DNA of 64,000 nucleotides, from contig NZ_JAFNIH010000003.1 of NCBI RefSeq assembly GCF_019160155.1, positions 1 through 64,000 on the forward strand, read 5' to 3'. The notes below the pieces were generated by a model. That model had not been told where the DNA came from. It was given only the letters and a program-made list of their open reading frames with translations, and did no database searches. Shown here one piece after another: positions 8,019-17,342 of this stretch. Each line of letters opens with the position of its first letter. Within the stretch, counting starts at the first letter, position 1. Both the position numbers and the translations under genes were made by a program. This DNA comes from Pinisolibacter aquiterrae. Lineage in GTDB: Bacteria; Pseudomonadota; Alphaproteobacteria; Rhizobiales; Ancalomicrobiaceae.

Positions 8019-9128
8019 ATGTCCTATTCGAAAAGTCTCAATCTATTGCTGACGACACGCGCGCTGGGCGACGGCGGAGCGGAACGCGTCTGGACGACCA
8101 TCGCCCGGCGCTTCGCCGAACGCGGCGATCGGGTCACGCTGGCGGTCGACCGCGCGCGGCCCGACGACGGTCTCGGCGCCGACACCAATCCGCGCCTGAT
8201 CGAATTGGGCTCGTCGCATTTCGGCAGCACGCTGGCGTTGGCGCGGGTGTTGAAGAGGCTACGCCCGGACGTCGCGCTGGCGGCGGTGTCGGGATCCTGC
8301 GTGAAACTCGTCGCGGCGGCGGCGCTCGCCCGCACCGAGGTGCCGCTGGTGCTGAGCTACCACGGCTTCGAGGAGTGGCGGACCGGACGGCTCGCCGCCG
8401 CCGCCTATTACGGCATGCCGATCGTCAATCGGCGCGCCGATCGGATCGTCGCGGTCTCCGACGGTCTGCGCCACCGATTGATCGAGGACTGGGGCGCGGA
8501 AGAGGACAAGACGGTCCGGATCTACAATCCGGTCTCGCTCGATCTCGCGCGATCGGCGACGACCGCCGAGGACCTCGCGGCGCGTCCGCCGGTGGTTCTG
8601 GCGGTGGGGCGCCTCAGCATCGAGAAGGGCATGATCGATCTGGTCGAGGCCTTCGCGCGAGTGCGGCGACCCGATGCCCGGCTGATCATCGGCGGCGACG
8701 GGCCGGAGCGCGAGCGCCTCGAGGCCCGGATCGAGGCCCTCGGGCTGGCCGATCGGGTCTCGCTTCCCGGGCGGATCGATCCGAACCTCTATTACGCGAC
8801 GGCGCGGGTGGTGGCGGTGCCCTCGCGCACCGAGGCCTTCGGTCTGGTGCTGGTCGAGGCGCTGGCGCACGGGTTGCCGATCGTTTCCACCGCCTGTCAC
8901 GGGCCGCGCGAGATCCTCGGCGAAGGGCGCTACGGCACGCTGGTGCCGATCGGCGACGCCGAGGCCATGGCGCGCGGCATCGAAAACGCCCTCGACGATC
9001 CGGGCGCGCCGGACGAGCGGATCGCGCGCGCCGCGACCTTCTCGATGGAAGAGGGCTTCGCCGTCTGGGCCCGTCTCGTCGACGACCTCGCCGCCGGCCG
9101 CCGCGCCGCCGTCGCCCCCGCCGCCTGA
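8019..9128 (+). CDS. Glycosyltransferase family 4
   Basis: 369-residue GT-B enzyme. The N-terminus has LLLTTRALGDGGAER, the usual acceptor-domain glycine loop, and the donor domain has AVGRLSIEKG and the EX7E pair Glu272/Glu280 (SRTEAFGLVLVEAL). It would transfer a sugar to the growing lipid-linked oligosaccharide. The ATG at 8019 was chosen because homologous starts lie just ahead of the LLLTTRALG strand; the frame stays open for a long way upstream antisense to other genes, which is shadow. It ends in a convergent hairpin shared with the WecG-type gene. Confidence 0.88.
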   Translation: MSYSKSLNLLLTTRALGDGGAERVWTTIARRFAERGDRVTLAVDRARPDDGLGADTNPRLIELGSSHFGSTLALARVLKRLRPDVALAAVSGSCVKLVAAAALARTEVPLVLSYHGFEEWRTGRLAAAAYYGMPIVNRRADRIVAVSDGLRHRLIEDWGAEEDKTVRIYNPVSLDLARSATTAEDLAARPPVVLAVGRLSIEKGMIDLVEAFARVRRPDARLIIGGDGPERERLEARIEALGLADRVSLPGRIDPNLYYATARVVAVPSRTEAFGLVLVEALAHGLPIVSTACHGPREILGEGRYGTLVPIGDAEAMARGIENALDDPGAPDERIARAATFSMEEGFAVWARLVDDLAAGRRAAVAPAA

Positions 9129-9186
9129 ACCGAGCCGATCGCACGAAGAGGGCAGTACCCAAGGGCTCGGAGCACTCGAACGAAGA

Positions 9187-9209
9187 GGCCGCGCCCGATG
9201 GGCGCGGCC
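9187..9209. terminator. Hairpin between convergent glycosyltransferase genes
   Basis: Perfect 10-bp stem GGCCGCGCCC/GGGCGCGGCC with a GAT loop, between the GT4 stop at 9128 and the WecG-type stop at 9245. It has no marked T-run on either side, so it may work as a bidirectional mRNA end rather than a classic intrinsic terminator. Confidence 0.5.
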
Positions 9210-9244
9210 GGGTCACTTCGGCGGCATCGGGTTTCCCGGCTCGG

Positions 9245-10063
9245 TCAGCGCTTGCCGGCGTCCGGGGAGGACGGCGAACCTTCGATGGCGAGGCGCAGGA
9301 CGTAGCGCGCCAGCCAGACGGCGTTCTCGAAATAGCGCGGGATCAGGCGGCGCGGCTCCTGGGCGGCGCGCCACAGCCATTCCAACCCCGAGACCTGCAG
9401 AAAACGCGGGGCGCGGGTGTGGTGGCCGGCGATGAAGTCGAGGGCGGCGCCGATGCCGAGATGGATCACGCCGTCGGCGGCCTCGACCGCGGTGTCGGCG
9501 AAGAGTTCCTGCTTCGGCGCGCCGAGCGCGACGAAGCAGATGCCGGCCCCGGAGGCGGCGATGCGACGCGCGGCCTCGCGGGCGGCCTCGCCGCGCGGAT
9601 CGAAGCCCATCGGCGGCGCCTCGAAGCCGGCGACGACGAGATCCGGGATCATTTCCTTCATGCGCGCGATGGCGGTCTTCAGGACGCTCTCGGAGGTGCC
9701 GAAGAAATAGACCGGCACCCGCGCGACGGCGGCGGCGCGCGACAGCGGCAGCACCAGATCGGCGCCGGTGACGCGCTCGATCGCGGCGCCCTCGGCGCGG
9801 GCCAGCATCACCACGGGCATGCCGTCGGCGGTGATGTAGGTGGCGCGCTCGTAGGCGGCGCGGAAGTCGGCGTCGTGACGCAGCTTGGTGAGATGGTCGA
9901 GATTGAGGGTGAAGACGGTGCCGCCGCGCTTCTCGTCGGCGTCGGTCAGGATCCGGTCGATCAGCACGTCGCTCGAGGGGATGTTGATCCGCCAGGAATC
10001 GATGTGAACCATCGTCTTCGGGCTCTGGTGGCGCCTCGGAACGGCTCTTTGAACGGCGGTCAT
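9245..10063 (-). CDS. WecG/TagA/CpsF family glycosyltransferase (GT26)
   Basis: 272-residue enzyme of the family that transfers ManNAc(A) or related sugars to undecaprenyl-linked intermediates. Typical features are FTLNLDHLTKL, TADGMPVV with the catalytic Asp, PVYFFGTSESV and FVALGAPKQELF, with a C-terminal basic helix (LIPRYFENAVWLARYVLRL) for membrane contact. The start at 10063 (MTAVQ) has GAGGTG ahead of it; a second Met (MVHIDSW) 17 codons later is possible. It is divergent from the acyltransferase operon across a 413-bp regulatory gap. The donor sugar cannot be read from sequence. Confidence 0.88.
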   Translation of the reverse strand: MTAVQRAVPRRHQSPKTMVHIDSWRINIPSSDVLIDRILTDADEKRGGTVFTLNLDHLTKLRHDADFRAAYERATYITADGMPVVMLARAEGAAIERVTGADLVLPLSRAAAVARVPVYFFGTSESVLKTAIARMKEMIPDLVVAGFEAPPMGFDPRGEAAREAARRIAASGAGICFVALGAPKQELFADTAVEAADGVIHLGIGAALDFIAGHHTRAPRFLQVSGLEWLWRAAQEPRRLIPRYFENAVWLARYVLRLAIEGSPSSPDAGKR

Positions 10064-10130
10064 GGACACGGTTGCACCTCGGGGTCTCGGCGCGGCGGCG
10101 ACCGGAGCGATCGCGGCCTCTACATCGAGT

Positions 10131-10166
10131 AGCAAGCTAATATACTTGCTTCAATTTTTAAAGCAA
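10131..10166. promoter_or_regulatory. AT-rich inverted repeats in the divergent polysaccharide regulatory region
   Basis: The 413-bp gap 10064-10476 between the WecG-type gene and the acyltransferase gene contains an unusually AT-rich block. It has two overlapping inverted repeats, AGCAAG-8 bp-CTTGCT (10131-10150) and TTGCTT-9 bp-AAGCAA (10146-10166). This looks like a regulator or nucleoid-protein binding site with promoters on both sides. The rest of the gap holds an intrinsic terminator at 10301-10326 and a leader to the acyltransferase gene. Confidence 0.45.
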
Positions 10167-10300
10167 AAGGCCAGAACTCACTTAAGGCGATCCTATACGT
10201 TCATTTCGAATTTTCGAGACGGAATTCAGTGTTCGTAAACCATATGCCTTCACGTCACCCCGCCTCACGACACAGCGCACGAGTGTCGATCGACCCTCCG

Positions 10301-10326
10301 AACGGCGGCTGAAAACCGCCGTTTTT
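10301..10326 (+). terminator. Intrinsic terminator-like hairpin in the leader of the acyltransferase operon
   Basis: Stem AACGGCGG/CCGCCGTT with a 7-base loop CTGAAAA and an immediate TTTTT run on the plus strand. No plus-strand gene ends in front of it, while the acyltransferase gene starts about 150 bp downstream. It could therefore stop a leader transcript (attenuation) or an antisense/small RNA rather than end a gene. Confidence 0.65.
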
Positions 10327-10476
10327 CGTCGTTCCCGGTGAGACATGACGTATGGGAACGACGTCGTAACCATAGTCGAGGGAACCGTTCGATTCTTCTT
10401 CGAAAAGTCGATTACAATTGTCGGCACAGGTCGGCTGCCTCGTCTCGAGCGGTCCATGCCCTCGGAAGGACGCTCC

Positions 10477-11604
10477 TTGACCCCCTTCTCCTCCGTCTCG
10501 TCCGCGACGTCCGGCCTCGAGCGCTCCCGACCGAGCGCGCCGACCCGCGCGGCCGTCGACGGCGCGAAGACGGGACGGATCGGCTATGTGGAGACGATCC
10601 GCGGGCTGACCTGCTTCTTCGTGGTGCTCTATCACACCATCGGCAACGATCCCTCGCATGGGCTCCATGCCGAACCGGGCTCGGTCTATTGGGGCATCGC
10701 GCGCGTGCTCGATCTGGTCGACATGCCCTTGTTCGCCTTCGTCTCCGGCCGGGTGTTCGGCATTCCGACCGGCGACGGCCGGCGCTTCCTCGCCGCCTAT
10801 GCCCGCAAGGCGACGCGACTCGGGATCCCGCTCCTCTCCGTCACGACACTCCTCCTGGTGCTCGCGCAGGTCAGCGGCCTCGGCCCCCGGACGACGATCG
10901 TGGCGGCCTTCACCCAGCCGTTCGAACACCTCTGGTTCCTCCAGACCAGTCTCCTCCTGACGAGTCTGGCGGCCTTCGGCTCGTGGATCTTCGCCGAACG
11001 GCGGATGACGTTCGCGATCGCCGCCGCGCTTCTCGCCGGCGTCGCCTATCTCACCATCCCCGAACCCGCCATCAACGTCTTCTCCTGGTACAACGTGGTC
11101 ATTCTGGCGCCCTACTACTTCCTCGGCCACCTGCTCGCCGTCGCCGCGAAGGAGGGCAAGATCGGCTTCGAGGGTCGCGGCGACGGTTTCGACACGGCGC
11201 TGTTCGGGACCTTCCTGGCGTTCGGCCTCCTCGCCCTGTGGGCGGAGGCGGAGCCGTTCGAGCAGAGCATGGAGGTGTTCCGAGACCAGTTGCTGATCGG
11301 CCTCGCCGTGGTGCTGCTGCTGGTCACCCATGCGCCGCGCTCCCGGCTGCTGGCCAAACTGGCCGAACGCTCCTACACCATCTATCTCTTCCATGTGTTC
11401 GTGTTGGCGCCGACGCGGATGATCGTGGTGAAGGTCTGGCCCACGGCCTCGATGTCCGTGCTCCTGATCGCCTCGCTGACCGCGGGGATCGTCCTGCCCT
11501 GGATGCTCCACGCGGTCCTCGCCCGCCATCGGCTCACCGCGTTTCTGTTCCAGGGTGTGATGCCGGCGGGATGGACCGGCGCCCGCGAAAGAGTTCGAGC
11601 ATGA
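10477..11604 (+). CDS. Acyltransferase family 3 membrane protein
   Basis: About 375 residues with some ten hydrophobic segments, an OafA/ExoZ-like enzyme that would O-acetylate or succinylate the polysaccharide. The signature near the N-terminus reads YVETIRGLTCFFVVLYH, with the conserved Arg and His. The TTG at 10477 is preferred because a strong GGAAGGA lies six bases ahead; ATG 10456 and ATG 10345 are in frame but have no such site. Its stop overlaps the next start (ATGA), so it is co-translated with the polymerase-like gene. Confidence 0.85.
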   Translation: MTPFSSVSSATSGLERSRPSAPTRAAVDGAKTGRIGYVETIRGLTCFFVVLYHTIGNDPSHGLHAEPGSVYWGIARVLDLVDMPLFAFVSGRVFGIPTGDGRRFLAAYARKATRLGIPLLSVTTLLLVLAQVSGLGPRTTIVAAFTQPFEHLWFLQTSLLLTSLAAFGSWIFAERRMTFAIAAALLAGVAYLTIPEPAINVFSWYNVVILAPYYFLGHLLAVAAKEGKIGFEGRGDGFDTALFGTFLAFGLLALWAEAEPFEQSMEVFRDQLLIGLAVVLLLVTHAPRSRLLAKLAERSYTIYLFHVFVLAPTRMIVVKVWPTASMSVLLIASLTAGIVLPWMLHAVLARHRLTAFLFQGVMPAGWTGARERVRA

Positions 11605-12899
11605 CCATGCCCGCCGCGACCACGACCCCGTCGCCGTCTCCCTCGCGGATCCCCTCGGATCGGATGGAGACACGGCGACGTCTGGCGACGGCCGCGACCT
11701 ATGTGCTGGTGCTGGTGCTCCTGCTGATCTCCGGCGCGGTGCTGCGCGCCGTCAACATTCCCTATGCCTCCTCGACCGGCCCGATCTTCGCCAAGATCCA
11801 TCCGGCGACCTATCTGGCGGTGATCGCCGTTCTGATGTGGGGCTGGGCCTCGGGCGGGCTCGGGCGGCTGATCGGCCGGGTGGCGATCACCCATCCCGGC
11901 GCGGTGATGTTCGGGACGGGCATCGTGCTGTTGCTGTTCCAGACCGCCGTGATCGTGAAGCTGCCGCTGGCGCCGATCATCGACACCTTCCTCCTCCCGC
12001 TGCTGCTCTTCGTCTGCCTGATCCGGCTCGACGCAGCGAACCGGGAGCGGATGACGATCCTGGCGCACGTTTTGGTGATCATCAATGCGCTGCTCGGCGT
12101 CTTCGAATATGCCTCCGGCTGGCGCCTGACGCCGATGCTCGAGGCGGACGGCACGGTGATCGCCTACGACTGGCGCGCCTCGGCGCTGTTCGGCCATCCG
12201 CTGTCGAACGCCTTCATCACCGGCAACTACATCGTGGCGCTGGCCTTCGGCGCCGCACCCAGGCTGCATCCGGCCTTCCGCATCCTGCTGATGGGCATCG
12301 CCGGGGTGGCGATGATCGCCTTCGGCGGCCGCGTCGCCATGGTGCTGGCGATCGCGATGATCGGCCTCGCCTCGGGCCTCGGCGCGATCCGAATGCTGAT
12401 CGGCCACCGATTTCATCTGAACCACGCCGTTCTGGCGACGCTCCTGGTGACGGTCGGCGCCCTGTTCGCGGTGGTGTTCGTCGAGAGCGGCGGCGCCGAC
12501 CGCTTCATCGCGCGGTTCAGCGAGGATCACGGCTCGGCGCAGACCCGCCTGTCGATGCTCTACATCTTCGGCGATCTGACCCGCGAACAGTTCCTGATGT
12601 GGCCCGACGCCGACATCATCTGGCAGGCCCAGCGCGAACATTCGATCCGCATCGGCGTCGAGAGTTCCGAGGTCGGCTTCGTCGCCAATTACGGGCTTCT
12701 GGTGACGCTCGCCTTCTTCACCACCCTCGCCGCCTTCATGCGCGAGTTGGTGACGCTGACCTCGCGGCAGACGTGGTGGTCGGTCCTCTATTTCGTCGGC
12801 GTCATGTCGTCGTCGCTCGGCATCGCCGCCAAGACGACCGTGCTGGCGATGTACGTCTTCTTCACGCTGACCCTGATGCCGCGCGACACCGAGACCTGA
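11601..12899 (+). CDS. VpsF/Wzy-like polysaccharide polymerase, integral membrane
   Basis: 432 residues with about ten hydrophobic segments and a larger extracytoplasmic loop near residues 295-355 (around FIARFSEDHGSAQTR and ESSEVGFVANYG). The pattern fits O-antigen polymerase/ligase-like proteins of the VpsF kind, which join repeat units on the periplasmic side. Sequence is poorly conserved in this group, so the call depends on topology and context. Its ATG overlaps the acyltransferase stop by four bases. A Pro/Ser/Thr-rich 20-residue cytoplasmic tail precedes the first membrane segment. Confidence 0.7.
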   Translation: MTMPAATTTPSPSPSRIPSDRMETRRRLATAATYVLVLVLLLISGAVLRAVNIPYASSTGPIFAKIHPATYLAVIAVLMWGWASGGLGRLIGRVAITHPGAVMFGTGIVLLLFQTAVIVKLPLAPIIDTFLLPLLLFVCLIRLDAANRERMTILAHVLVIINALLGVFEYASGWRLTPMLEADGTVIAYDWRASALFGHPLSNAFITGNYIVALAFGAAPRLHPAFRILLMGIAGVAMIAFGGRVAMVLAIAMIGLASGLGAIRMLIGHRFHLNHAVLATLLVTVGALFAVVFVESGGADRFIARFSEDHGSAQTRLSMLYIFGDLTREQFLMWPDADIIWQAQREHSIRIGVESSEVGFVANYGLLVTLAFFTTLAAFMRELVTLTSRQTWWSVLYFVGVMSSSLGIAAKTTVLAMYVFFTLTLMPRDTET

Positions 12900-12927
12900 A
12901 CGAACGGAAATTCGCCCCTCGCGCCCC

Positions 12928-14655
12928 TCAGGACTTCGCGTCGACCGTCTCGAGGAAGTCGAGAAGATACCCGTGCAGGGTGGCGCGGGAATCGCGCGGG
13001 CCGATGTTGTGATCGGTCCGCTCGATCAGCAGGAGCCGAGCTCCGGGCACCGTCCGCGACAGGCGCGCCTCGGCGCCGACATGGGCGGCGAATTCGTCGC
13101 GCCCGCCGTCGTAGGTGCCGAAGACGAACAGAATACGGCTGCCGCGTCGATCGAGCGTCTGCAACCACTTCACCACCGGATCGACGACCAACGTCCGGCG
13201 CAGGGCGGCGACGGCGCGCGTGACCAGTCGACGCGCGAGGACACGGGCGATCGAGACGACGTCGATCCGGCCGGCGAGCAACCGTCGCCAAGTGTCGATA
13301 CGGAACATCCGTTCGGCGAAGACGTTGGTGGCGGGCATCTGGGTCCGCATCGCCACCTCGAGGCTCTCGCCCTCGGTCCAGATGAAGCGTTGGAGATTGA
13401 CCATGACGAGGCCGGCGACGCGAGCGTCGCCGAGCGCGGTGTGCAGGGCCAGATAGGCGCCGCTACAGGTGCCGACGACGACGAAACGGTCGTCGCCCGG
13501 CGTCGCCAGACGGTCCATCGCGGCGACGACGTCGGTGACGGTCTCCGGCGTGTAGAGAACCTCGGCGGGCCCGTTCGGATCGGCCAGAGAGTCGCCGATG
13601 CTCGACGGGTCCATCCGGAGCACCCGCCGGCCCTCGCCGGCGAGCAGACGCGCGGTCTCGACCGCGCCTCGGCCCCAGCCGACATGGGGGATCCGTCCGG
13701 CGTCGAGCAGGATCACCAACGGCGCGCCGGCGCGAGGACGACGCGGGGTGGAGAGAATGCCGAACAGCCGCTCCTCCGGCCCGAACAGCAACGGCTCCTC
13801 GATCCACTCCGCCGTCTCCAGACGCGGCGGCATCACCGCCTGCGGTGTCGGGGCGGATCCGAAGGAGACGGAGACGGTCTCGTCGACCCCTCGCGTGAGG
13901 GCCGCGACGACGAGGGTCCAAGCCGCGGCGGGGAGGCGAGACTTCGTGGGATTTTCGATGAGCGCGTCGACCTCGGGAAAGGGCGCCTCTTCGACCGACG
14001 CCCCGGCCTCGCGCCATGTGGTCGCGAGTTCGGCCGTGACGGTGTCGCCGGGCCGGGCGAGAAGCAGGACATGGGGCGCCGGAGCGGCGGCGAGACGACG
14101 CAGATCGATCGCCTTCAAGTCCGCGGCGGTGGCATCGGCGGTGAAGTAGCCGGCGACGGCGAAGCCGCCGATCTCGTCGGTATCGGCCGGCTCGTCCTCG
14201 CCACGAACCCGCAGGAACCGGGCGAGACTCTGTTGTTCCCGCACGTAGGCGCGACCGGACACGACCGGCGCGGCCGCGATCAGATGGGTGACGTCGTCGC
14301 GCGTCGCGGCGACCTCGGCGGCGAGGGTGGCCCCGAGACGCAGGCCGACGAGCGCGACCTCGTCGACCGAGGCCTCGGACTTCAAGCGGTCGATCGCGGC
14401 GGACAGACTCGCGCGCCAGGCCGCGAGCCGATCGGGGTCGCGGTCGTCGCCGAGCGAATCCCCGGTTCCCGCCCAGTCGAAGCGCAGGGTCGGCAGGCCG
14501 GCGGCGGCGAGCGCCTCGGCCAATTCGCCCCAGGCGCGATGGGCGGAGAGCCCGTCGATCCCGAAGGCCGCGCACAGGACCACGCCGCGACGGCGCGGAC
14601 CCGGGTGAAACCAACCGAAACACCCGTCGAATGTGATGGGACGACGATTCGACAC
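12928..14655 (-). CDS. Two-domain alpha/beta hydrolase-like protein
   Basis: 575 residues made of two alpha/beta-hydrolase domains (about 1-250 and 275-575). Domain 1 resembles exosortase-system associated hydrolases: its nucleophile elbow reads VGLRLGA, with Arg where Ser is usual. Domain 2 has GTCSGA, placing Cys at the nucleophile position, and candidate acid and base residues in FGTYDGG and RTDHNIG. There is no signal peptide. The GTG start at 14655 has GAGGTGGAG nine bases ahead. It is convergent with the polymerase gene and divergent from the GH5 gene. The substrate is unknown; a role in acyl modification of the polysaccharide is only inferred from context. Confidence 0.7.
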   Translation of the reverse strand: MSNRRPITFDGCFGWFHPGPRRRGVVLCAAFGIDGLSAHRAWGELAEALAAAGLPTLRFDWAGTGDSLGDDRDPDRLAAWRASLSAAIDRLKSEASVDEVALVGLRLGATLAAEVAATRDDVTHLIAAAPVVSGRAYVREQQSLARFLRVRGEDEPADTDEIGGFAVAGYFTADATAADLKAIDLRRLAAAPAPHVLLLARPGDTVTAELATTWREAGASVEEAPFPEVDALIENPTKSRLPAAAWTLVVAALTRGVDETVSVSFGSAPTPQAVMPPRLETAEWIEEPLLFGPEERLFGILSTPRRPRAGAPLVILLDAGRIPHVGWGRGAVETARLLAGEGRRVLRMDPSSIGDSLADPNGPAEVLYTPETVTDVVAAMDRLATPGDDRFVVVGTCSGAYLALHTALGDARVAGLVMVNLQRFIWTEGESLEVAMRTQMPATNVFAERMFRIDTWRRLLAGRIDVVSIARVLARRLVTRAVAALRRTLVVDPVVKWLQTLDRRGSRILFVFGTYDGGRDEFAAHVGAEARLSRTVPGARLLLIERTDHNIGPRDSRATLHGYLLDFLETVDAKS

Positions 14656-14842
14656 GGCGCACGACTCCACCTCGACGACCCCGACGGTCGCGGCGGCCGT
14701 CACCCTATCGGCGGGCGGTGAAGGATCCGTTGCGCACCACGACGTTCGGTTGCGGAAGGCCGGGAGGACGAGCGCCTGGACCTGCCCGCCCGATACGGGC
14801 ATGATCCCGCATCCCCTTTCCCAGAGATCGCGGAAGTTCCCG

Positions 14843-16114
14843 ATGCCCCTGCGCTCCGCCCTCCGCCGTCTCCTCGCCGCCGCTCTCCTCGCCACCGCCT
14901 GCCTCGCTCCAGGGACGGCCGGCGCCGAGGTGCCGGTCCTGAAACGCGGCGTCAATTTCGAGCTGTGGCAGCACTGGACCAATCGCGACCGTTTCCTGGC
15001 GCCCGATTACGACCGCGACAATTTCCCCGATTGGACCAAGGTGGTGAGCGACGCGAAGCTCACGGCCCTGCGCCGGCAGGGGTTCGACTTCGTCCGGCTC
15101 AACGTCGATCCCTCGCCGATGCTGTGGGACGAGCCGCGCGCCGACGCGCTCGTCACCTCGACGCTGCGCGCCGTCCGGCGGCTGCAGGCGCTCGACTTCA
15201 AGGTGGTGGTCGATCTCCATCTGGTGCCGGAATCGCCCGATCGGCCGGACGGGTTGCACTACGTCCTCGGCACCGGCGATCGGCGCCCGAGCGAGGGCTT
15301 CAATCGCTATCTGGCGATCGTGCGGACCTTCGCCACCCAATTGAAGACGTTTCCCGCCGACAAGACCGCGCTCGAGCTGCTCAACGAGCCGGATCAGGAC
15401 TGGTTCTCGCAATCGCCTCTGACCGATCGCTGGCCGAGCCAGTTGGCGATCCTCCATCGCGCCGCCCGTCAGGCCGCGCCGAAGCTGCCGCTGGTTCTGT
15501 CGGGACCGCGCGGCGGCGACGTGAAGGGGCTGCTGCGGGTCGACGCGAGCCGCTACAGGAACGACGACGCGCTGATCTGGAGCTTCCACTACTACGATCC
15601 CGGCGCGATCACCCATTCCGGCCTGCCGTGGGAGAAGTCGATCGGCCACTTCCTGACCGGACTGCCGTTCCCCGCCGCCCGGCTCGACGCGGCGATGCGC
15701 GCCGAGATCACCGAGCGCGTGGTGAAGGCCATTCGCGCCGAGATCACGGACCCCGCCCGGCGCGCCGCGCTCGAGGAGGAGCTGCCCCGGGCGATCGACA
15801 CATACGTGGCCTCGAAGTCCGGGCCGGAGACGATCCGCGACGACATCGCCCAGGTTCTCCCCTGGGCGAAGACCTACGACGTGCCGCCGGAGCGGATCAT
15901 GATGGGCGAATTCGGCGTGTTCCAGGACGAGGTCGCGCCCGAGACCCGCGCCGACATCATCCGCGCGACCCGCGAGGCGGCGGAGGCGGCGGGCTTTTCC
16001 TGGGCGATCTATACCGCCGGTCTCACGGTCGCACGCTCGTCCTTCGGCATCATCGACGACACCGCGACGATGCGGGTCGACGACCGCGTCGCCCGGGCCC
16101 TCGGCCTGCGCTGA
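14843..16114 (+). CDS. Secreted glycoside hydrolase family 5 (cellulase-type) protein
   Basis: 423 residues with a cleavable signal peptide (basic MPLRSALRR, hydrophobic core, cleavage near AGA-EV). The TIM-barrel hydrolase domain has the acid/base in LLNEPD (Glu182) and the nucleophile in MMGEFGVF (Glu356), so it should be an active beta-glycanase. In exopolysaccharide loci such enzymes trim or release the polymer in the periplasm or outside. GGAAG seven bases ahead supports the ATG at 14843. A 187-bp gap separates it from the divergent hydrolase gene. Substrate specificity cannot be told. Confidence 0.88.
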   Translation: MPLRSALRRLLAAALLATACLAPGTAGAEVPVLKRGVNFELWQHWTNRDRFLAPDYDRDNFPDWTKVVSDAKLTALRRQGFDFVRLNVDPSPMLWDEPRADALVTSTLRAVRRLQALDFKVVVDLHLVPESPDRPDGLHYVLGTGDRRPSEGFNRYLAIVRTFATQLKTFPADKTALELLNEPDQDWFSQSPLTDRWPSQLAILHRAARQAAPKLPLVLSGPRGGDVKGLLRVDASRYRNDDALIWSFHYYDPGAITHSGLPWEKSIGHFLTGLPFPAARLDAAMRAEITERVVKAIRAEITDPARRAALEEELPRAIDTYVASKSGPETIRDDIAQVLPWAKTYDVPPERIMMGEFGVFQDEVAPETRADIIRATREAAEAAGFSWAIYTAGLTVARSSFGIIDDTATMRVDDRVARALGLR

Positions 16115-16311
16115 CGCCCGGCCGGTCGAAATCGGGAGAGAAAAAACCAAATCGTAAAGACCCGTGGGGCAAGATCCCGGCCGTAAGACCTTACGTCACC
16201 GCCGCGACCGGCGGTGACCGGGTCCGTCTCGTCGAGTTCACCGGCTCGGCGCGGCGCGCGATGGGCAGGCGACGAACCGGACCGACCGGGCGCGTCGCCT
16301 CGGGGGATGGC

Positions 16312-17313
16312 ATGACGCCGACGTTTTCGATCCTGATCTGCAACTACAACTACGGCGCCTATGTCGGCGCGGCGATCGAATCGGCGCTCGCCCAGACCTG
16401 GCCGCAGGTCGAGGTGATCATCGTCGACGACGGCTCGACCGACGAGTCGCGCGAGGTGATCTCCCGCTATCCCGCCGTGAACGCCATCTTCCAAGAGAAT
16501 CAGGGCCAGTGCGCCACGATCCGGCGCGCGCTCGAGGCCGCCACCGGCGATCTGGTGATCACGCTCGATTCCGACGACGAGCTTCTGCCGCAGACCTGCG
16601 AGCGGGTGGCGGCGCTGTGGGTCGAGGGGATCGTGGCGCTACAATATCGGCTCGAGACCTTCGGCATGGTCGACCATCCCGGCGAGACGCTGCCGCGCTA
16701 TCCCTTCATCGAGGGCGACGTCGCGCGCTATTTCCTCGAGACCGGCTCGATGGTCTATCCGCCCGCCTCCGGCAACGCCTTCGACCGGCGCTTCGTCGAG
16801 CGGGTGTTCGCGGTGTCGCAGAACATGATCGAGGCCTCGCACGACATCTGGCTGTGCCTGTCGGCGGCGCTGCTCGGCAAGGTCGCCTCGACCGACGAGG
16901 TCCTCGGTCTCTACCGCATCCACGCGACCAACCTGTCGCAGCCCGGCCGGACCCGCAAGATGAGCAACATCCTGCGCGACGTCTGGTACGCCTACAATGC
17001 TCAGCAATCGGCCTTCGAGGTGGCGCGCTCCTACGGGGTGGCGGTGGAGAAGCCGACCCATCTGATCGGCGCCTATTACCTCAATTGGCATTTCCTGCTG
17101 CGCGGCGCCCCGACCAAATGGGTGGTGCCCGAGACGCCGGTGCTGCGCGGTCTGGCGACGGGGGTCCGGAACTTCTGGTATCTGCGCTCGATCGGCCGGG
17201 GGAAGCGGATCGTCAACATGGTGGCGCTCACGGTGATCGCGCTGTCGCCGCGCGCGATCCGCCGGATCATCGCCGAGCGCTGGTACGGCTACATCAACGA
17301 CGTGGGCTTCTGA
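16312..17313 (+). CDS. Glycosyltransferase family 2
   Basis: 333-residue inverting GT-A enzyme. The N-terminus reads FSILICNYNYGAYV, followed by VIIVDDGSTDES and the metal-binding TLDSDDE, the classic GT2 pattern. The C-terminal part is basic and amphipathic, suitable for membrane association. It would add one sugar to the lipid-linked repeat unit. The ATG at 16312 follows a GGGGATGG purine run. The flippase gene starts 29 bp after its stop, so the two form an operon. The 197 bp upstream include an A-rich stretch (16135-16160), a plausible promoter. Confidence 0.9.
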   Translation: MTPTFSILICNYNYGAYVGAAIESALAQTWPQVEVIIVDDGSTDESREVISRYPAVNAIFQENQGQCATIRRALEAATGDLVITLDSDDELLPQTCERVAALWVEGIVALQYRLETFGMVDHPGETLPRYPFIEGDVARYFLETGSMVYPPASGNAFDRRFVERVFAVSQNMIEASHDIWLCLSAALLGKVASTDEVLGLYRIHATNLSQPGRTRKMSNILRDVWYAYNAQQSAFEVARSYGVAVEKPTHLIGAYYLNWHFLLRGAPTKWVVPETPVLRGLATGVRNFWYLRSIGRGKRIVNMVALTVIALSPRAIRRIIAERWYGYINDVGF

Positions 17314-17342
17314 AGCGTCCCGCGGCCACGTCCGGAGAGTTC

